From contig NZ_UGTV01000015.1 in assembly GCF_900454865.1 (NCBI RefSeq), forward strand, positions 1,421,001 through 1,485,000: DNA of 64,000 nt, given 5' to 3'. Origin of the DNA: Pasteurella canis (lineage in GTDB: Bacteria > Pseudomonadota > Gammaproteobacteria > Enterobacterales > Pasteurellaceae). The notes below the pieces were generated by a model, which saw only the letters and a list, made by a program, of their open reading frames with translations, ran no database searches and was not told the origin of the DNA. A program made the position numbers and the translations under genes. Shown here piece after piece: positions 29,445-39,663 of the stretch. Position 1 is the first letter of the stretch, and every line of letters starts with the position of its first letter.

Positions 29445-30062
29445 TTATTCTTTGCTAGACTGATTTTGCTTTTTTAATTTATGCCATACTTTATCTTCCT
29501 GCCCACGCCATAAACGTTGAATATTATCGTGGTGGCGATAAATCAATAAACAACATACTAACGCCACAGGAAAAGTAAATTCAGGCTTAAACCACCAAAC
29601 ATAAAAAGGAACTATGAGTGCTGTTAACACCGCACTTAAAGAAGAATAACCAGTGATTAAAAAGACAAGTAACCATGTACCTAACATAGATCCAGCTACA
29701 CCCCACGAAATAGGTGCAATCGCGCCAAATGCAGTAGCTACGCCTTTACCACCTTTAAACTTAAAGAAAATAGGGAAAATATGTCCCAAACAGGCACCTA
29801 ACGCAACCATACCTAACTCAAAGTGAGTGAGTCCTAAATAATACCCTAACCACACAGGTAGCATGCCTTTAAACATATCAAATAATAACACCCCCAATGC
29901 AATCCAACGTCCACCAATACGTAATACATTCGTTGCACCAGGATTGTTTGAACCACTGTTTCTTGGATCAGGCAGACCAGCTAAACGACATAACAAAATC
30001 GCACTTGAAACAGAGCCTAATAAATAGGCAACTACCATATAGAAAATAGCGAAAAGGCTCAT
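29445..30062 (-). CDS. plsY: Glycerol-3-phosphate acyltransferase PlsY
   Basis: Transfers acyl groups from acyl-phosphate to glycerol-3-phosphate in the inner membrane. 205 residues with about five membrane spans and the three PlsY motifs: [25 protein letters not shown] and the C-terminal [14 protein letters not shown]. Divergent from folB, the same arrangement as in other gammaproteobacteria. Confidence 0.95.
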   Translation of the reverse strand: MSLFAIFYMVVAYLLGSVSSAILLCRLAGLPDPRNSGSNNPGATNVLRIGGRWIALGVLLFDMFKGMLPVWLGYYLGLTHFELGMVALGACLGHIFPIFFKFKGGKGVATAFGAIAPISWGVAGSMLGTWLLVFLITGYSSLSAVLTALIVPFYVWWFKPEFTFPVALVCCLLIYRHHDNIQRLWRGQEDKVWHKLKKQNQSSKE

Positions 30063-30166
30063 TAGTTAGTCCTTTAGAGTGGCAAAGAGGAAAAATATGT
30101 TCGTCTATTGTACATAAACTTGGTAGCATAAGCCTACTATATTTTTCGATCAGAAGGAATAAATGA

Positions 30167-30523
30167 ATGATTGATCACATTTTCATTGAAGAATTGACTG
30201 TTTTCGCTCAGATCGGTGTCTATGACTGGGAACAACAAATTAAACAAAAATTAGTATTTGATCTTGAAATGGCTTGGGATAGTAGCAAAGCGGCAGAAAC
30301 TGACGATGTACAATATTGTTTAAACTATGCAGAAGTGAGCGAGTTTATTATTGATTATGTTCAATCAAAATCCTTCTTACTCATTGAACGTGTAGCTTAT
30401 GAAGTGGCAGATCAATTACAACAACGCTTTGGTATTCAAGGATTACGCTTAAAATTAAGCAAGCCTAAAGCCGTCGCTCAGGCAAAAAATGTTGGCATTA
30501 TTATTAAACGTGGCAATTTATGA
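30167..30523 (+). CDS. folB: Dihydroneopterin aldolase
   Basis: Folate biosynthesis enzyme that cleaves dihydroneopterin to the hydroxymethyl pterin. 118 residues. DHIFIEELTVFAQIGVYDWEQQIKQKLVFDLEM contains the conserved IGVYDWE core, and the lysine in LSKPKAVAQAKNVGI is catalytic. AGGAAT precedes the start. An ATG four bases earlier (30163) opens a frame that stops after three codons. The stop overlaps the next gene as ATGA. Confidence 0.95.
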   Translation: MIDHIFIEELTVFAQIGVYDWEQQIKQKLVFDLEMAWDSSKAAETDDVQYCLNYAEVSEFIIDYVQSKSFLLIERVAYEVADQLQQRFGIQGLRLKLSKPKAVAQAKNVGIIIKRGNL

Positions 30524-31428
30524 GACAAAAACAAGGATACGGTTATTTTTGCTTAGTTTTAGCGACCTTATTTTGGGGAGGCAACTACCTTTTTGGTAAA
30601 ATGTTAAGCAATGACATCGCTCCAATTCTGTTAAACTACTCTCGTTGGTTACCTGCTGCTTTTATTCTATTCCTCCTCTTTGGCAAAAACTTACCTCAAT
30701 TTTTCCCGATTATTCGTCAAAATTGGTTAATTTTGACCGCACTTGCCCTGTTAGGTATCGTAATTTTTCCTGTTTTTCTCTATCAGGGTTTACAAACAAC
30801 CACTACACTGAATGCTAGTATTTATCTGGCTGTTGTACCGATTGTTGTCTTATTTTTAAATCGTTTAATCTTTGCTGATCCAATTCGCCCTATGCTTTTA
30901 TTAGGGGCGATAACAAGTTTTACCGGAGTACTCTGGTTACTCAGTCATGGTGAGCTAAATCGTTTATACCAACTCGACATCAATCAAGGCGATCTATGGG
31001 CAATTGGTTCTGCGATTAGTTGGGCACTTTATTGTTGTATTATTCGATTAAAACCAGCCACATTGCCTAATACGATGATGTTAACAGCCCAAGTCTGTAT
31101 CGCAATGTTACTTTTTACACCTGTTTTTATTTGGCAATACTTACAGTTAGAACAGAATTTCATCTCTACACTCAGCAGTCACCAATACTGGATTATTGGT
31201 TATTTAATTATCGGACCATCGATTCTTTCTTATGCCTTTTGGAATTATGGGATTTCAATTGTAGGAGGTGCAAAAGGCGCGGCTTTCACTAATGCCACAC
31301 CTCTATTTGCCGCAATATTCGGGATTTTAGTTCTAAATGAACAGCTGCATACTTATCATATTGTAAGTGCTTGCTTAATTGTCGTTGGATTATGGCTGTG
31401 TAATAAAAAAGCGGTTGATGAAAAATAA
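30520..31428 (+). CDS. EamA/DMT-family transporter
   Basis: 302 residues with about ten membrane segments in two EamA repeats (residues about 8-140 and 150-295), typical of the drug/metabolite transporter superfamily. YFCLVLATLFWGGNYLFGK and SAISWALYCCIIR begin the two repeats. The substrate is unknown. Overlap with folB by four bases indicates co-expression, but a folate link is not established. Confidence 0.88.
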   Translation: MRQKQGYGYFCLVLATLFWGGNYLFGKMLSNDIAPILLNYSRWLPAAFILFLLFGKNLPQFFPIIRQNWLILTALALLGIVIFPVFLYQGLQTTTTLNASIYLAVVPIVVLFLNRLIFADPIRPMLLLGAITSFTGVLWLLSHGELNRLYQLDINQGDLWAIGSAISWALYCCIIRLKPATLPNTMMLTAQVCIAMLLFTPVFIWQYLQLEQNFISTLSSHQYWIIGYLIIGPSILSYAFWNYGISIVGGAKGAAFTNATPLFAAIFGILVLNEQLHTYHIVSACLIVVGLWLCNKKAVDEK

Positions 31429-31523
31429 TATAGACAGTTAGTTCAAGATATCAATCAGCCATTACTCACAGGTAGCATCTGAGATATTAAATAAACAAAA
31501 TAAATGTTAAAAAGCACTCAATA

Positions 31524-31946
31524 TTACAACCAATCTACTTGGTCATCTCTAAATTGTGGTTCTAAGCCTTTTTCGTAGGGGTTATAATTGTTTTGCTTAC
31601 AGCCAAATTCTTTTACAAAGATGATCTGACCAGTTTCATTCCATTCAATAAGTGACATACCGTCAAACATATCGACTTTTCCATTATCCATCTCATCTTT
31701 AAAACACCATTCAACAACCGTTTGATTTCCATTGTGAAAATATTGTTTTATCACCCAGCTTACAACTTTTCCTCGCTGATTCCATTCTTCAAACCAATGC
31801 TTAAGCATTTTTCGATTAACATATTGTGGTCCCCAGCTTTCAATGTAGAGTACATTCTCCGCAAAAATGTCTACTATACCGAGATCCCTTTGCTGTAACC
31901 ACATTTCAAACCATAATTGAATTCTGTTTTCACGTTCTTTTAACAC
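31524..31946 (-). CDS. NTF2-like (SnoaL) domain protein
   Basis: 140 residues without signal peptide. The N-terminal helix LWFEMWLQQRDLGIVDIFAENVLYIESWGPQYVNRKMLKHWFEEWN and the later TVVEWCFKDEM, GMSLIEWNETGQIIFVKEFG follow the NTF2/SnoaL cone fold: a pocket that may bind or turn over a small molecule. Relatives are usually annotated only as nuclear transport factor 2 family proteins. It is 26 bases downstream of yigB and could be the last gene of that operon. Confidence 0.78.
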   Translation of the reverse strand: MLKERENRIQLWFEMWLQQRDLGIVDIFAENVLYIESWGPQYVNRKMLKHWFEEWNQRGKVVSWVIKQYFHNGNQTVVEWCFKDEMDNGKVDMFDGMSLIEWNETGQIIFVKEFGCKQNNYNPYEKGLEPQFRDDQVDWL

Positions 31947-31972
31947 ATTTCACTCCTATTATTTGATAGGAA

Positions 31973-32686
31973 TTATGCTGATAACAACAGCAATTGCGTC
32001 AAATCTGTAATTTCTACTGTTGGCACCAATGTTGCGTCTGAAAAGTCGCGTAAGTTTTTCCCAGACTGATTAATCCAAACTGCCTGACAATTGGCTTGAA
32101 TTGCGCCTTGTATATCGGCAATTAAATTATCGCCTACATGCAAAATTTCTTGGGGCTGTACACCAAATTGTTGAGCAGTTTGGTGAAATAAATCTTGGTG
32201 TGGCTTCGCTCGACCCTGTTCGCCACCACGTAATACTAAATCAAACTGTGTCAAGCCAATACGTTGTGGTTCCACATTACCATTAGTAATCGCGACTAAT
32301 GGATATTTGGCTTTTAAAGTATTCAACACTTGCTGGCTTTGGTTTGGCACTTCAATTTTGTGGCGCCATTCCACAAACACATCCATTACGGATTGTAAAA
32401 TTCGTGTCATTTCGACCGCACTTTTTTGATGATAAGCCAAAAGTTGTCGCATACTTTCTATACGCCATTCCACTACATCTTCACTCAAAATCGAATTTTG
32501 TTGCGCCACTTTATTTTTCCAATCACGCCAAATGTCAGTAGTAAGCTCATGAAGTTGGCTTTCTTGTTTTAATTGTGCCAAAAAGTGCTGCTCTGCTAAA
32601 CGAATGACTTCAGTATTATCATAAAGCGTATCGTCCAAATCAAAGCTAATCAGTTTAAAAGGTTGTAAAGTGCGGTAAAATTTCAT
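31973..32686 (-). CDS. yigB: HAD phosphatase YigB (riboflavin pathway)
   Basis: 237-residue HAD phosphatase. Motif I is [11 protein letters not shown], motif II ITNGNV, the lysine is in [10 protein letters not shown], and motif IV is [14 protein letters not shown]. coli YigB dephosphorylates 5-amino-6-(5-phosphoribitylamino)uracil for riboflavin synthesis. It overlaps xerC by four bases, in the same order as E. coli dapF-yigA-xerC-yigB. Two uptake signals lie inside the gene. Confidence 0.92.
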   Translation of the reverse strand: MKFYRTLQPFKLISFDLDDTLYDNTEVIRLAEQHFLAQLKQESQLHELTTDIWRDWKNKVAQQNSILSEDVVEWRIESMRQLLAYHQKSAVEMTRILQSVMDVFVEWRHKIEVPNQSQQVLNTLKAKYPLVAITNGNVEPQRIGLTQFDLVLRGGEQGRAKPHQDLFHQTAQQFGVQPQEILHVGDNLIADIQGAIQANCQAVWINQSGKNLRDFSDATLVPTVEITDLTQLLLLSA

Positions 32687-33582
32687 TCCATTTTCCTATT
32701 TTTACGCTTTGCGCGTGGGTGGGCAGAGTCATATACTTCCGCTAAATGTTGAAAGTTTAAATGGGTATAAATCTGTGTTGTCGATAAATTACTGTGTCCT
32801 AATAGTTCTTGTACTGCACGTAAATCCGAACTAGCCTCAAGCATATGAGTCGCAAAGGAATGACGTAATTTATGGGGATTTAGATGGCTGTTTAAACCTT
32901 GTTTAATACCCCACACTTCAAGGCGTTTTTGAATAGATCGATGGGTCAAACGGTTACCAAGCTGACTCACAAATAATGCCTCATCTTTTGGATTAAAAAG
33001 TAACCGCACTTTAAGCCATTGCTGCAATGCATGAGCAGCATAACGTCCAAAAGGCACAATGCGCTCTTTATTCCCTTTACCAATCACACGGACCTCACGT
33101 ACTCGAGTATTAATACTTGTTAAGTTAAGCCCTTGTAATTCAGACAAACGCAATCCAGAACTATAAAGTAGCTCAAGCATTGCTCTATCACGAATATCAA
33201 TGGGTTCTTTACTGTCATTACTGAGTAATTTCTGTACTTGTTCCGCATCAATATTTTTAGGTAAATAACGTCCTTGTTTCGGTGCAGAAATGCCTGTTGC
33301 AGGATTCACAGACAGCTCCCCTTGCTGCACTAAGTAGGATAAGAATTTACGTAATGCAGACAAACGCAAAGCTAAACTTCTTTCATGTAAGCCTTCTTTT
33401 TTGCTTTGTGCTAAAATAAATCGAACTACACTAGCAGAAACAGATTGCCAACCAGTAATACCATTTTCAAGTAATATTTCCACAATACGATTCAGCTGAC
33501 GTTGGTAATTACTCAGTGTATGAGGACTCACTTGACGCTCAATACGTAGGTAATTCCAATATTTTTCAAGCTGTGTTTGCAT
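32683..33582 (-). CDS. xerC: Tyrosine recombinase XerC
   Basis: Chromosome dimer resolution recombinase acting with XerD at dif. 299 residues. The N-terminal SAM-like core-binding domain (1-90) is followed by the catalytic domain with the first arginine in [43 protein letters not shown] and the tyrosine nucleophile in that last motif. Context with dapF and DUF484 identifies XerC rather than XerD. Confidence 0.95.
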   Translation of the reverse strand: MQTQLEKYWNYLRIERQVSPHTLSNYQRQLNRIVEILLENGITGWQSVSASVVRFILAQSKKEGLHERSLALRLSALRKFLSYLVQQGELSVNPATGISAPKQGRYLPKNIDAEQVQKLLSNDSKEPIDIRDRAMLELLYSSGLRLSELQGLNLTSINTRVREVRVIGKGNKERIVPFGRYAAHALQQWLKVRLLFNPKDEALFVSQLGNRLTHRSIQKRLEVWGIKQGLNSHLNPHKLRHSFATHMLEASSDLRAVQELLGHSNLSTTQIYTHLNFQHLAEVYDSAHPRAKRKNRKME

Positions 33583-33606
33583 TCTGATCGTTATCCTTCT
33601 TCCGCA

Positions 33607-34296
33607 TTAGCGTTTAAAATTATCTACCCAGCGCCCTAAATGTAGCTCTACAATATCCACTAGATGTTTTAAAAATTCCGTATCCTGTCCATTATGAAAA
33701 TGGCGCTCATCTCTCGCAGAAAACAGCAAGAGTGCAGTGGCTTTCTGTCCTGTTTTACACCCAAGCAAGCAACACGCTACTGAGCCAATTGGAAACTCCT
33801 CTGGCAAAAATAACATTGTTTTTTCTTTATGCGTCATTTGACCAAGGTAAAAACGACGTAACCCAAAACGCTCCAAACGCACGATCTCAAAAGCTTTGCG
33901 ATCGAGCCACACTTCCTCACTTAAACTCGTTCGTTTTTCCCATTCATCCGTAAATAACAGGATTTTGGCTTGCTGTAACTCAAATTTTTTTACCCATAGA
34001 TCCAGTTTTTGGATCCCCTCTGTGATGTTGCTTGCTTGTGAAAGCTGTTGTTGTAAAGGCAACAGCCCGAGGAAAATATCACTATTTTGAATAGCTAATT
34101 GAGTAAATTTTTCTAATTCTGCCTCAAGTTCTTTAATTCGATGGCGTTGACGCTCAAGCTGTAATTCTACCAACGAAAGCGTATTTTTTTGTGAGTAATA
34201 AAGATTGAGGTAATCAAGCAATTCGGGATGATCGAGAAAAAAATCTGGATGCTGAGTGAGGTAGTCCCTTATTTGAGTATGGGTTAAATTTTGCAT
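33607..34296 (-). CDS. DUF484 (YigA) family protein
   Basis: 229 residues of the DUF484 family, which has a GAF-like fold. It starts LTHTQIRDYLTQHPDFFLDHPELLDYLNL, followed by a coiled-coil stretch rich in L, E and R and the GAF-like part with GSVACCLLGCKTGQKATALLLFSARDERHF. The role is unknown. It is always found next to dapF and xerC in gammaproteobacteria, as here. Confidence 0.92.
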   Translation of the reverse strand: MQNLTHTQIRDYLTQHPDFFLDHPELLDYLNLYYSQKNTLSLVELQLERQRHRIKELEAELEKFTQLAIQNSDIFLGLLPLQQQLSQASNITEGIQKLDLWVKKFELQQAKILLFTDEWEKRTSLSEEVWLDRKAFEIVRLERFGLRRFYLGQMTHKEKTMLFLPEEFPIGSVACCLLGCKTGQKATALLLFSARDERHFHNGQDTEFLKHLVDIVELHLGRWVDNFKR

Positions 34297-34347
34297 AATG
34301 TTTATTCACTTATTTTTTCATTTCCTGTTTCGCTGTGATAACAACCT

Positions 34348-34380
34348 ACTTTTCTGTACTTGCAGAAAGCACAGAAAAGT
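34348..34380 (-). other. Inverted repeat between dapF and DUF484 gene
   Basis: ACTTTTCTGT at 34348-34357 pairs with ACAGAAAAGT at 34371-34380 around a 13-base loop. It lies in the 93-base gap of the operon and has no T-run. It could be an RNA processing or stability element. Confidence 0.55.
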
Positions 34381-34389
34381 AACAGAAAA

Positions 34390-35214
34390 CTATAATTTAA
34401 TTACTCCATCATACACGTGTGTTGCTTCCCCAGTCATAAACAATGGTTTTCCTACGCCTTCCCATTCAATTGTTAAACTGCCACCAGGTAGATCCACTTG
34501 TACTTTGTTATCTAACAAACCTTGCATAATACCTACAGCTGCTGCCGCACAAGCCCCACTTCCACAAGCTTGTGTTTCTCCAGCCCCTCTTTCATAAACA
34601 CGTAATTTAATATGTCGCCGATTCACTACTTGCATAAACCCAGCATTAACACGTTCAGGAAAGCGCTCATGTTTTTCTAATAATGGTCCTAATTGTTCTA
34701 CATTTGCTTTGAGAATATCATCAACTTGTACAACACAATGAGGATTACCCATCGAAACAGCGCCACACAACACAGTTTGAATATCCGTCCGCAAAATATA
34801 ATTTTTCTCAAATTTATTTGCTGTAAATGGAATTTTGGCAGGTTCCCAAATGGGTTCCCCCATATTGACTCGCACTTTTTCATTTTCAAGTACATTCAAG
34901 ATCATTTTGCCTGTTTGTGTACTAACCGTAATCTCTTTTTTATCTGTTAATCCTTTTAAAATCACAAAACGAGCAAAGCAACGTGCTCCATTACCACATT
35001 GTGCCACTTCACTTCCATCTGCATTAAAAATACGATAATGGAAATCTAAATCTGGATCATAAGGTGGCTCTACAACTAGCATTTGATCAAACCCAATTCC
35101 TCGATGGCGATCCGCCAATCGTTTAATTGTGTCTGCTGAAAAGTATAAATTTTGAGTAACTGCATCAATGACGATAAAATCGTTACCTAAACCATGCATT
35201 TTGGAAAACTGCAT
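34390..35214 (-). CDS. dapF: Diaminopimelate epimerase
   Basis: Interconverts LL- and meso-diaminopimelate for lysine and peptidoglycan. 274 residues. Both catalytic cysteines are present in the standard motifs [16 protein letters not shown] and [35 protein letters not shown] is the usual N-terminus. First gene of the dapF-DUF484-xerC-yigB operon. Confidence 0.97.
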   Translation of the reverse strand: MQFSKMHGLGNDFIVIDAVTQNLYFSADTIKRLADRHRGIGFDQMLVVEPPYDPDLDFHYRIFNADGSEVAQCGNGARCFARFVILKGLTDKKEITVSTQTGKMILNVLENEKVRVNMGEPIWEPAKIPFTANKFEKNYILRTDIQTVLCGAVSMGNPHCVVQVDDILKANVEQLGPLLEKHERFPERVNAGFMQVVNRRHIKLRVYERGAGETQACGSGACAAAAVGIMQGLLDNKVQVDLPGGSLTIEWEGVGKPLFMTGEATHVYDGVIKL

Positions 35215-35586
35215 TTCCTATCCTTGTATAAAAAACTGTTAATTCTTCGCATTATAACAGTCAGAGAAAATGAGTAAACAGAGTACAGAACTTCAACGAG
35301 ATAATCTTAGTCAGAAAGAAAATTAATCCGCTTTTGAATTATAATATCGATAGTTTTATTGCTCATTCATATTTTAATGCCACTGATATAAGAATGCGAT
35401 TTTAATAAAAAGTTTAAAAAGCCATCAAAATTTCATACAAGCTATTAAAAAATAAAGTTTAATAGGCATTTCTTAAAATATTCTACATCCCCCCTTGAAA
35501 AACTAAAAAATGCGCTTATTTAATCCTTGTAAATCGAGGGGATATTGCCCTTTAACTTAATTTAGATGCAAAAGAGGACATGGAAT
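35215..35586. promoter_or_regulatory. Divergent control region of dapF and clpB
   Basis: 372 bases without a gene. The best signal is a heat-shock type -35 box, CCCCTTGAAA at 35491-35500, followed about 14 bases on by a weak -10, CTTATTTA near 35515, as expected for sigma-32 control of clpB. The rest is AT-rich; no repeat or RNA structure stands out. Confidence 0.5.
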
Positions 35587-38154
35587 ATGAATATCGAAAA
35601 ATTTACGACAAAGTTTCAACAAGCGATTAGCGAAGCACAATCTCTAGCAATTGGTAAAGATAACCAATTTATTGAACCTATTCATTTATTAACGGCTTTA
35701 TTAAACCAACAAGATGGCTCTATTGCTCCAATTTTAACTGCAGCAGGCGCTAATTTAGCTTTATTACGCAATGAATTACATAGTGAGCTGAATCGTTTAC
35801 CGCAAGTATCAGGAAATGGTGGAGATATACAGATTTCACGTAGTTTAATTAATTTATTAAACCTGTGCGATAAACTTGCCCAACAACGTCAGGACAAATT
35901 TATCTCATCTGAGATCTTTTTATTAGCTGCACTAGAAGACAAGACCTTAGGTGAAATATTCAGAAAGAGCGGTGTAAAAAAAGAAAATTTACAACAGGCT
36001 ATTCAACAAGTGCGCGGAGGACAAAATGTCAATGACCAAAACGCAGAAGAAAGTCGACAAGCATTGGATAAATATACAATCGATCTGACCGCACGTGCTG
36101 AAAGCGGCAAACTAGATCCTGTGATTGGACGTGATGAGGAAATTCGTCGAGCGATTCAAGTCTTACAACGCCGTACTAAAAATAACCCCGTGTTAATTGG
36201 TGAGCCTGGGGTTGGTAAAACTGCGATCGTTGAAGGATTAGCACAACGTATTATCAATGGTGAAGTGCCTGAGGGTCTGAAAAATAAACGGGTACTTTCA
36301 CTTGATATGGGCGCATTAATTGCAGGGGCGAAATATAGAGGTGAATTTGAAGAGCGCTTAAAAGCAGTTTTAAATGAACTTGCGAAAGAAGAAGGTCGTG
36401 TGATTTTATTCATCGACGAAATTCACACAATGGTCGGTGCAGGTAAAACAGATGGGGCAATGGATGCTGGAAATTTACTCAAACCGAGTTTAGCACGTGG
36501 GGAATTGCATTGTGTTGGCGCGACAACTTTAGATGAATATCGTCAATATATCGAAAAAGACGCCGCACTAGAACGCCGTTTCCAAAAAGTATTTGTTGGT
36601 GAACCAACAGTAGAAGACACTATTGCGATCTTGCGTGGTTTAAAAGAACGTTATGAGATCCACCACCACGTACAAATTACTGACCCTGCAATCGTGGCGG
36701 CAGCAACACTTTCGCACCGTTATATCTCCGATCGCCAATTGCCAGATAAAGCGATTGACTTAATAGATGAGGCTGCATCAAGTATCCGTATGGAAATTGA
36801 CTCAAAGCCACAGCCATTGGATCGTTTAGAACGCCGCATTATCCAATTAAAATTGGAACAACAAGCGTTACAAAAAGAAGACGATGATGCCAGCCGTAAA
36901 CGTTTAGATATGCTGGAAAAAGAATTGAGCGAAAAAGAACGTGAATATGCCGAACTAGAAGAGGTGTGGAAAGCAGAAAAAGCTGCACTTTCTGGTACGC
37001 AACATATTAAAGCGGAATTAGACAATGCAAAAACTCAAATGGAACAAGCGCGTCGTGCTAGCGATTTCGCTAAGATGTCTGAGTTGCAATATGGTGTTAT
37101 TCCGACTTTGGAAAAACAATTAGCCCAAGCAGAATCAGCAGAGGGCAAAGAAATGACCTTACTCCGCTATCGTGTTACCGATGAAGAAATTGCAGAAGTG
37201 CTTTCTCGCGCGACTGGCATCCCTGTAGCAAAAATGATGGAAGGCGAGAAAGAAAAATTATTACGTATGGAGGACGAGTTACATAAACGAGTGATTGGTC
37301 AACATGAAGCAATTGAAGCGGTAGCGAATGCTATTCGCCGTAGTCGTGCAGGATTATCAGATCCAAATCGTCCTATTGGTTCTTTCTTATTCTTAGGACC
37401 AACTGGCGTAGGTAAAACGGAATTATGTAAAACATTGGCTAACTTCTTATTTGATGATGAAAACGCCATGGTACGTATTGATATGTCAGAATTTATGGAA
37501 AAACACAGCGTATCTCGCTTAGTTGGTGCACCTCCAGGTTACGTTGGTTACGAAGAAGGTGGCTATTTAACAGAAGCTGTACGCCGTCGCCCATACTCGG
37601 TGATTTTGCTTGATGAAGTCGAAAAAGCACACCATGATGTGTTCAATATTTTATTACAAGTGTTAGATGATGGACGTTTAACTGATGGTCAAGGTCGTAC
37701 TGTTGACTTCCGCAATACCGTTGTGATTATGACTTCTAACTTAGGCTCACATCTCATCCAAGAAAACAAAGATATGGATTATGACAGCATGAAAGCTTTA
37801 GTGATGTCTGTCGTAGGACAACATTTCCGCCCAGAATTTATCAACCGTATTGATGAAAGCGTTGTCTTCCACCCATTAGGCAAAGAAAACATTCGTGAGA
37901 TTGCGACAATCCAACTAGCTCGCTTGATCAAACGTATGGAAAGCCATGGCTATCAATTACGCTTTACAGATGCGTGTTTAGACTTTATTAGTGAAGTAGG
38001 TTATGACCCAGTTTATGGTGCAAGACCGTTGAAACGTGCTATTCAACAAGAAATTGAAAACCCATTAGCACAGCAAATTCTGTCTGGTAAGTTACTTCCT
38101 AATCAATTAGTCACGATTGATTATCTAGACGGAAAAGTGGTTGCTAATCAATAA
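35587..38154 (+). CDS. clpB: Disaggregase ClpB
   Basis: AAA+ chaperone that resolves protein aggregates with DnaK. 855 residues. Clp-N repeats occupy residues about 1-145. The first AAA+ domain has GEPGVGKTA and LFIDEIHTM. The long coiled-coil middle domain (about 400-525) distinguishes ClpB from ClpA and ClpC. The second AAA+ domain has GPTGVGKTE and LLDEVEKA. The start at 35587 ([10 protein letters not shown]) follows GAGG; seven upstream codons in frame are not expected in the family. A sigma-32-like promoter precedes it. In E. coli clpB follows bamD-rluD-yfiH; here it is about 15 kb from them. Confidence 0.97.
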   Translation: MNIEKFTTKFQQAISEAQSLAIGKDNQFIEPIHLLTALLNQQDGSIAPILTAAGANLALLRNELHSELNRLPQVSGNGGDIQISRSLINLLNLCDKLAQQRQDKFISSEIFLLAALEDKTLGEIFRKSGVKKENLQQAIQQVRGGQNVNDQNAEESRQALDKYTIDLTARAESGKLDPVIGRDEEIRRAIQVLQRRTKNNPVLIGEPGVGKTAIVEGLAQRIINGEVPEGLKNKRVLSLDMGALIAGAKYRGEFEERLKAVLNELAKEEGRVILFIDEIHTMVGAGKTDGAMDAGNLLKPSLARGELHCVGATTLDEYRQYIEKDAALERRFQKVFVGEPTVEDTIAILRGLKERYEIHHHVQITDPAIVAAATLSHRYISDRQLPDKAIDLIDEAASSIRMEIDSKPQPLDRLERRIIQLKLEQQALQKEDDDASRKRLDMLEKELSEKEREYAELEEVWKAEKAALSGTQHIKAELDNAKTQMEQARRASDFAKMSELQYGVIPTLEKQLAQAESAEGKEMTLLRYRVTDEEIAEVLSRATGIPVAKMMEGEKEKLLRMEDELHKRVIGQHEAIEAVANAIRRSRAGLSDPNRPIGSFLFLGPTGVGKTELCKTLANFLFDDENAMVRIDMSEFMEKHSVSRLVGAPPGYVGYEEGGYLTEAVRRRPYSVILLDEVEKAHHDVFNILLQVLDDGRLTDGQGRTVDFRNTVVIMTSNLGSHLIQENKDMDYDSMKALVMSVVGQHFRPEFINRIDESVVFHPLGKENIREIATIQLARLIKRMESHGYQLRFTDACLDFISEVGYDPVYGARPLKRAIQQEIENPLAQQILSGKLLPNQLVTIDYLDGKVVANQ

Positions 38155-38173
38155 ATAACTTTCTTAGCTATCA

Positions 38174-38203
38174 AGCCCAATACTTATGTATTGGGCTTTT
38201 TTA
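38174..38203 (+). terminator. Terminator after clpB
   Basis: AAGCCCAATAC at 38174-38184 pairs with GTATTGGGCTT at 38189-38199, loop TTAT, then T6. An uptake signal follows directly at 38207-38215. Confidence 0.94.
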
Positions 38204-38309
38204 TAAAGTGCGGTCATTTTTATCAAATTTTCTGTAATAATTTGTATAATCTTTCGTCTAAATTAATCATGATACCCATTAATTTTTTAACACGCTTTAG
38301 GAGCATTTT

Positions 38310-38687
38310 ATGAAAAAACTTTTTGTATTTCTTGCAACATTATTCATGTCAATTCAGATTCTAGCCGTTGATTTTAAACCTTTTGAGCAAGCTTCATTTG
38401 ATGCTGCACTGCAAACGAATAAACCCGTTTTAGTCGATGTTTATGCTGATTGGTGCCCAACTTGTAAACGTCAATTAAGTATCTTAGAGCCAATGCTACA
38501 AGAAGAGCAATTCAATGATTACAGCGTATTTAAAGTTGACTACGACCAGCAAAAAGAAGTACTTAAACGCTTCAATGTAACGCGTCAAAGTACGTTAATT
38601 TTGTTCAATGAAGGCAAAGAATTACGCCGTGGTATTGCAGAAACCAATGAATCGCGCTTACGTCAGTTTATCACGGTATCTGAATAG
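38310..38687 (+). CDS. Exported thioredoxin-like protein
   Basis: 125 residues. The N-terminal hydrophobic stretch (about 1-19, ending SIQILAV) looks like a signal peptide. The rest is a thioredoxin fold with the active site ADWCPTCKRQ (CPTC). It is probably a periplasmic disulfide reductase or cytochrome c/DsbD-type partner. A CcdA-like membrane protein is encoded 17 bases downstream, so the two likely form a split DsbD-like electron relay. The start follows TAGGAG. Confidence 0.88.
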   Translation: MKKLFVFLATLFMSIQILAVDFKPFEQASFDAALQTNKPVLVDVYADWCPTCKRQLSILEPMLQEEQFNDYSVFKVDYDQQKEVLKRFNVTRQSTLILFNEGKELRRGIAETNESRLRQFITVSE

Positions 38688-38704
38688 TTCATGAGGTTGC
38701 TTAT

Positions 38705-39433
38705 ATGGATATTAGCCTAACAGTATTAGCACTAAGCTTATTAGCAGGATTACTGACAACGCTTTCACCTTGTGTATTACCTATTTTGCCTATCGTTGCC
38801 TCTTCAGCGATGGCAAAACGTAAAATAGGTTTATTTACCCTTGCTTTTGGTATGGCAATTTCTTTCACTTTGGTTGGTACAGTTATTGCCTCTATTGGAT
38901 TAGCACTTGGTTTAAATAGTGAATATTTGCGTTATGGGGCAGCAATATTAATGCTGTTAGTCGCCTTTTGGTTACTCAGCAATCGCTTACAAGCCTTGTT
39001 TAGTCATTATACTTCCGCATTAAGTGGTCGTGGCGAAGCATGGTTAAGTGGCTTTAATCCTGAGTCTGCTATTGGGCAATTTTTAGTGGGTATATTGTTA
39101 GGTATTGTTTGGGCACCTTGTATTGGTCCAACATTAGGCGCAGCAATTGCACTCGCTAGCCAAGGAGAAGCCCTTGTAAGCGTTGCTTTAGTCATGGTGA
39201 TCTTTAGCTTAGGTGCCGTTATTCCATTAATTGCAATTGGTCTCCTTTCTCGTCAATTTTTCCGTGACAAACGGGAGAAATTGGCCGATGCTGGTCAGAA
39301 AGGGCGCAAAATCATGGGTTGGAGTCTACTTGTTGTCGGTTTATTAGTCTTAACTGGATTTGACAAACAAATTGAAATTTGGCTAGTCGAATTAAGCCCT
39401 GCATGGTTAACTGACTTGACTACACGTTTCTAA
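38705..39433 (+). CDS. CcdA-like transmembrane thiol-disulfide carrier
   Basis: 242 residues with six membrane segments of the DsbD/CcdA type. The two membrane cysteines appear in TLSPCVLPILPIV and GIVWAPCIGPTLG, which pass electrons from cytoplasmic thioredoxin across the membrane. The periplasmic acceptor is presumably the thioredoxin-like protein encoded just upstream. Cytochrome c maturation or general periplasmic reduction are both possible. Confidence 0.9.
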   Translation: MDISLTVLALSLLAGLLTTLSPCVLPILPIVASSAMAKRKIGLFTLAFGMAISFTLVGTVIASIGLALGLNSEYLRYGAAILMLLVAFWLLSNRLQALFSHYTSALSGRGEAWLSGFNPESAIGQFLVGILLGIVWAPCIGPTLGAAIALASQGEALVSVALVMVIFSLGAVIPLIAIGLLSRQFFRDKREKLADAGQKGRKIMGWSLLVVGLLVLTGFDKQIEIWLVELSPAWLTDLTTRF

Positions 39434-39502
39434 ATTAAGGATCAAAGTGCGGTTGAAAACACAAAAATTTTACACCTCAATATATCCTGCTTAGACAAAA
39501 TC

Positions 39503-39528
39503 AAGGTAGACTGCATGTCTACCTTTTT
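39503..39528 (+). terminator. Terminator after the CcdA-like gene
   Basis: AAGGTAGAC at 39503-39511 pairs with GTCTACCTT at 39517-39525, five-base loop, T-run after it. Confidence 0.88.
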
Positions 39529-39598
39529 AGTATGGTTGTTGACTGATTTATGCTTTGAGACAATCCCATTATTTGTAAAAACTAACAACGTAACCACA

Positions 39599-39625
39599 TA
39601 AAAAAGGCAAGCCAACTCGCTTGCC
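39599..39625 (-). terminator. Terminator after nanM
   Basis: GGCAAGC at 39606-39612 pairs with GCTTGCC at 39619-39625; the A-run before it reads as T-run on the minus strand downstream of nanM. Confidence 0.75.
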
Positions 39626-39663
39626 CTTAAATAAAAAGATCATGTTTATGATCAATTCGACAA

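Noticed and set aside
32683..33582. Tyrosine recombinase as a sign of an integrated element
   Set aside because: It is the chromosomal xerC in its conserved dapF operon; no att sites or phage genes are nearby.
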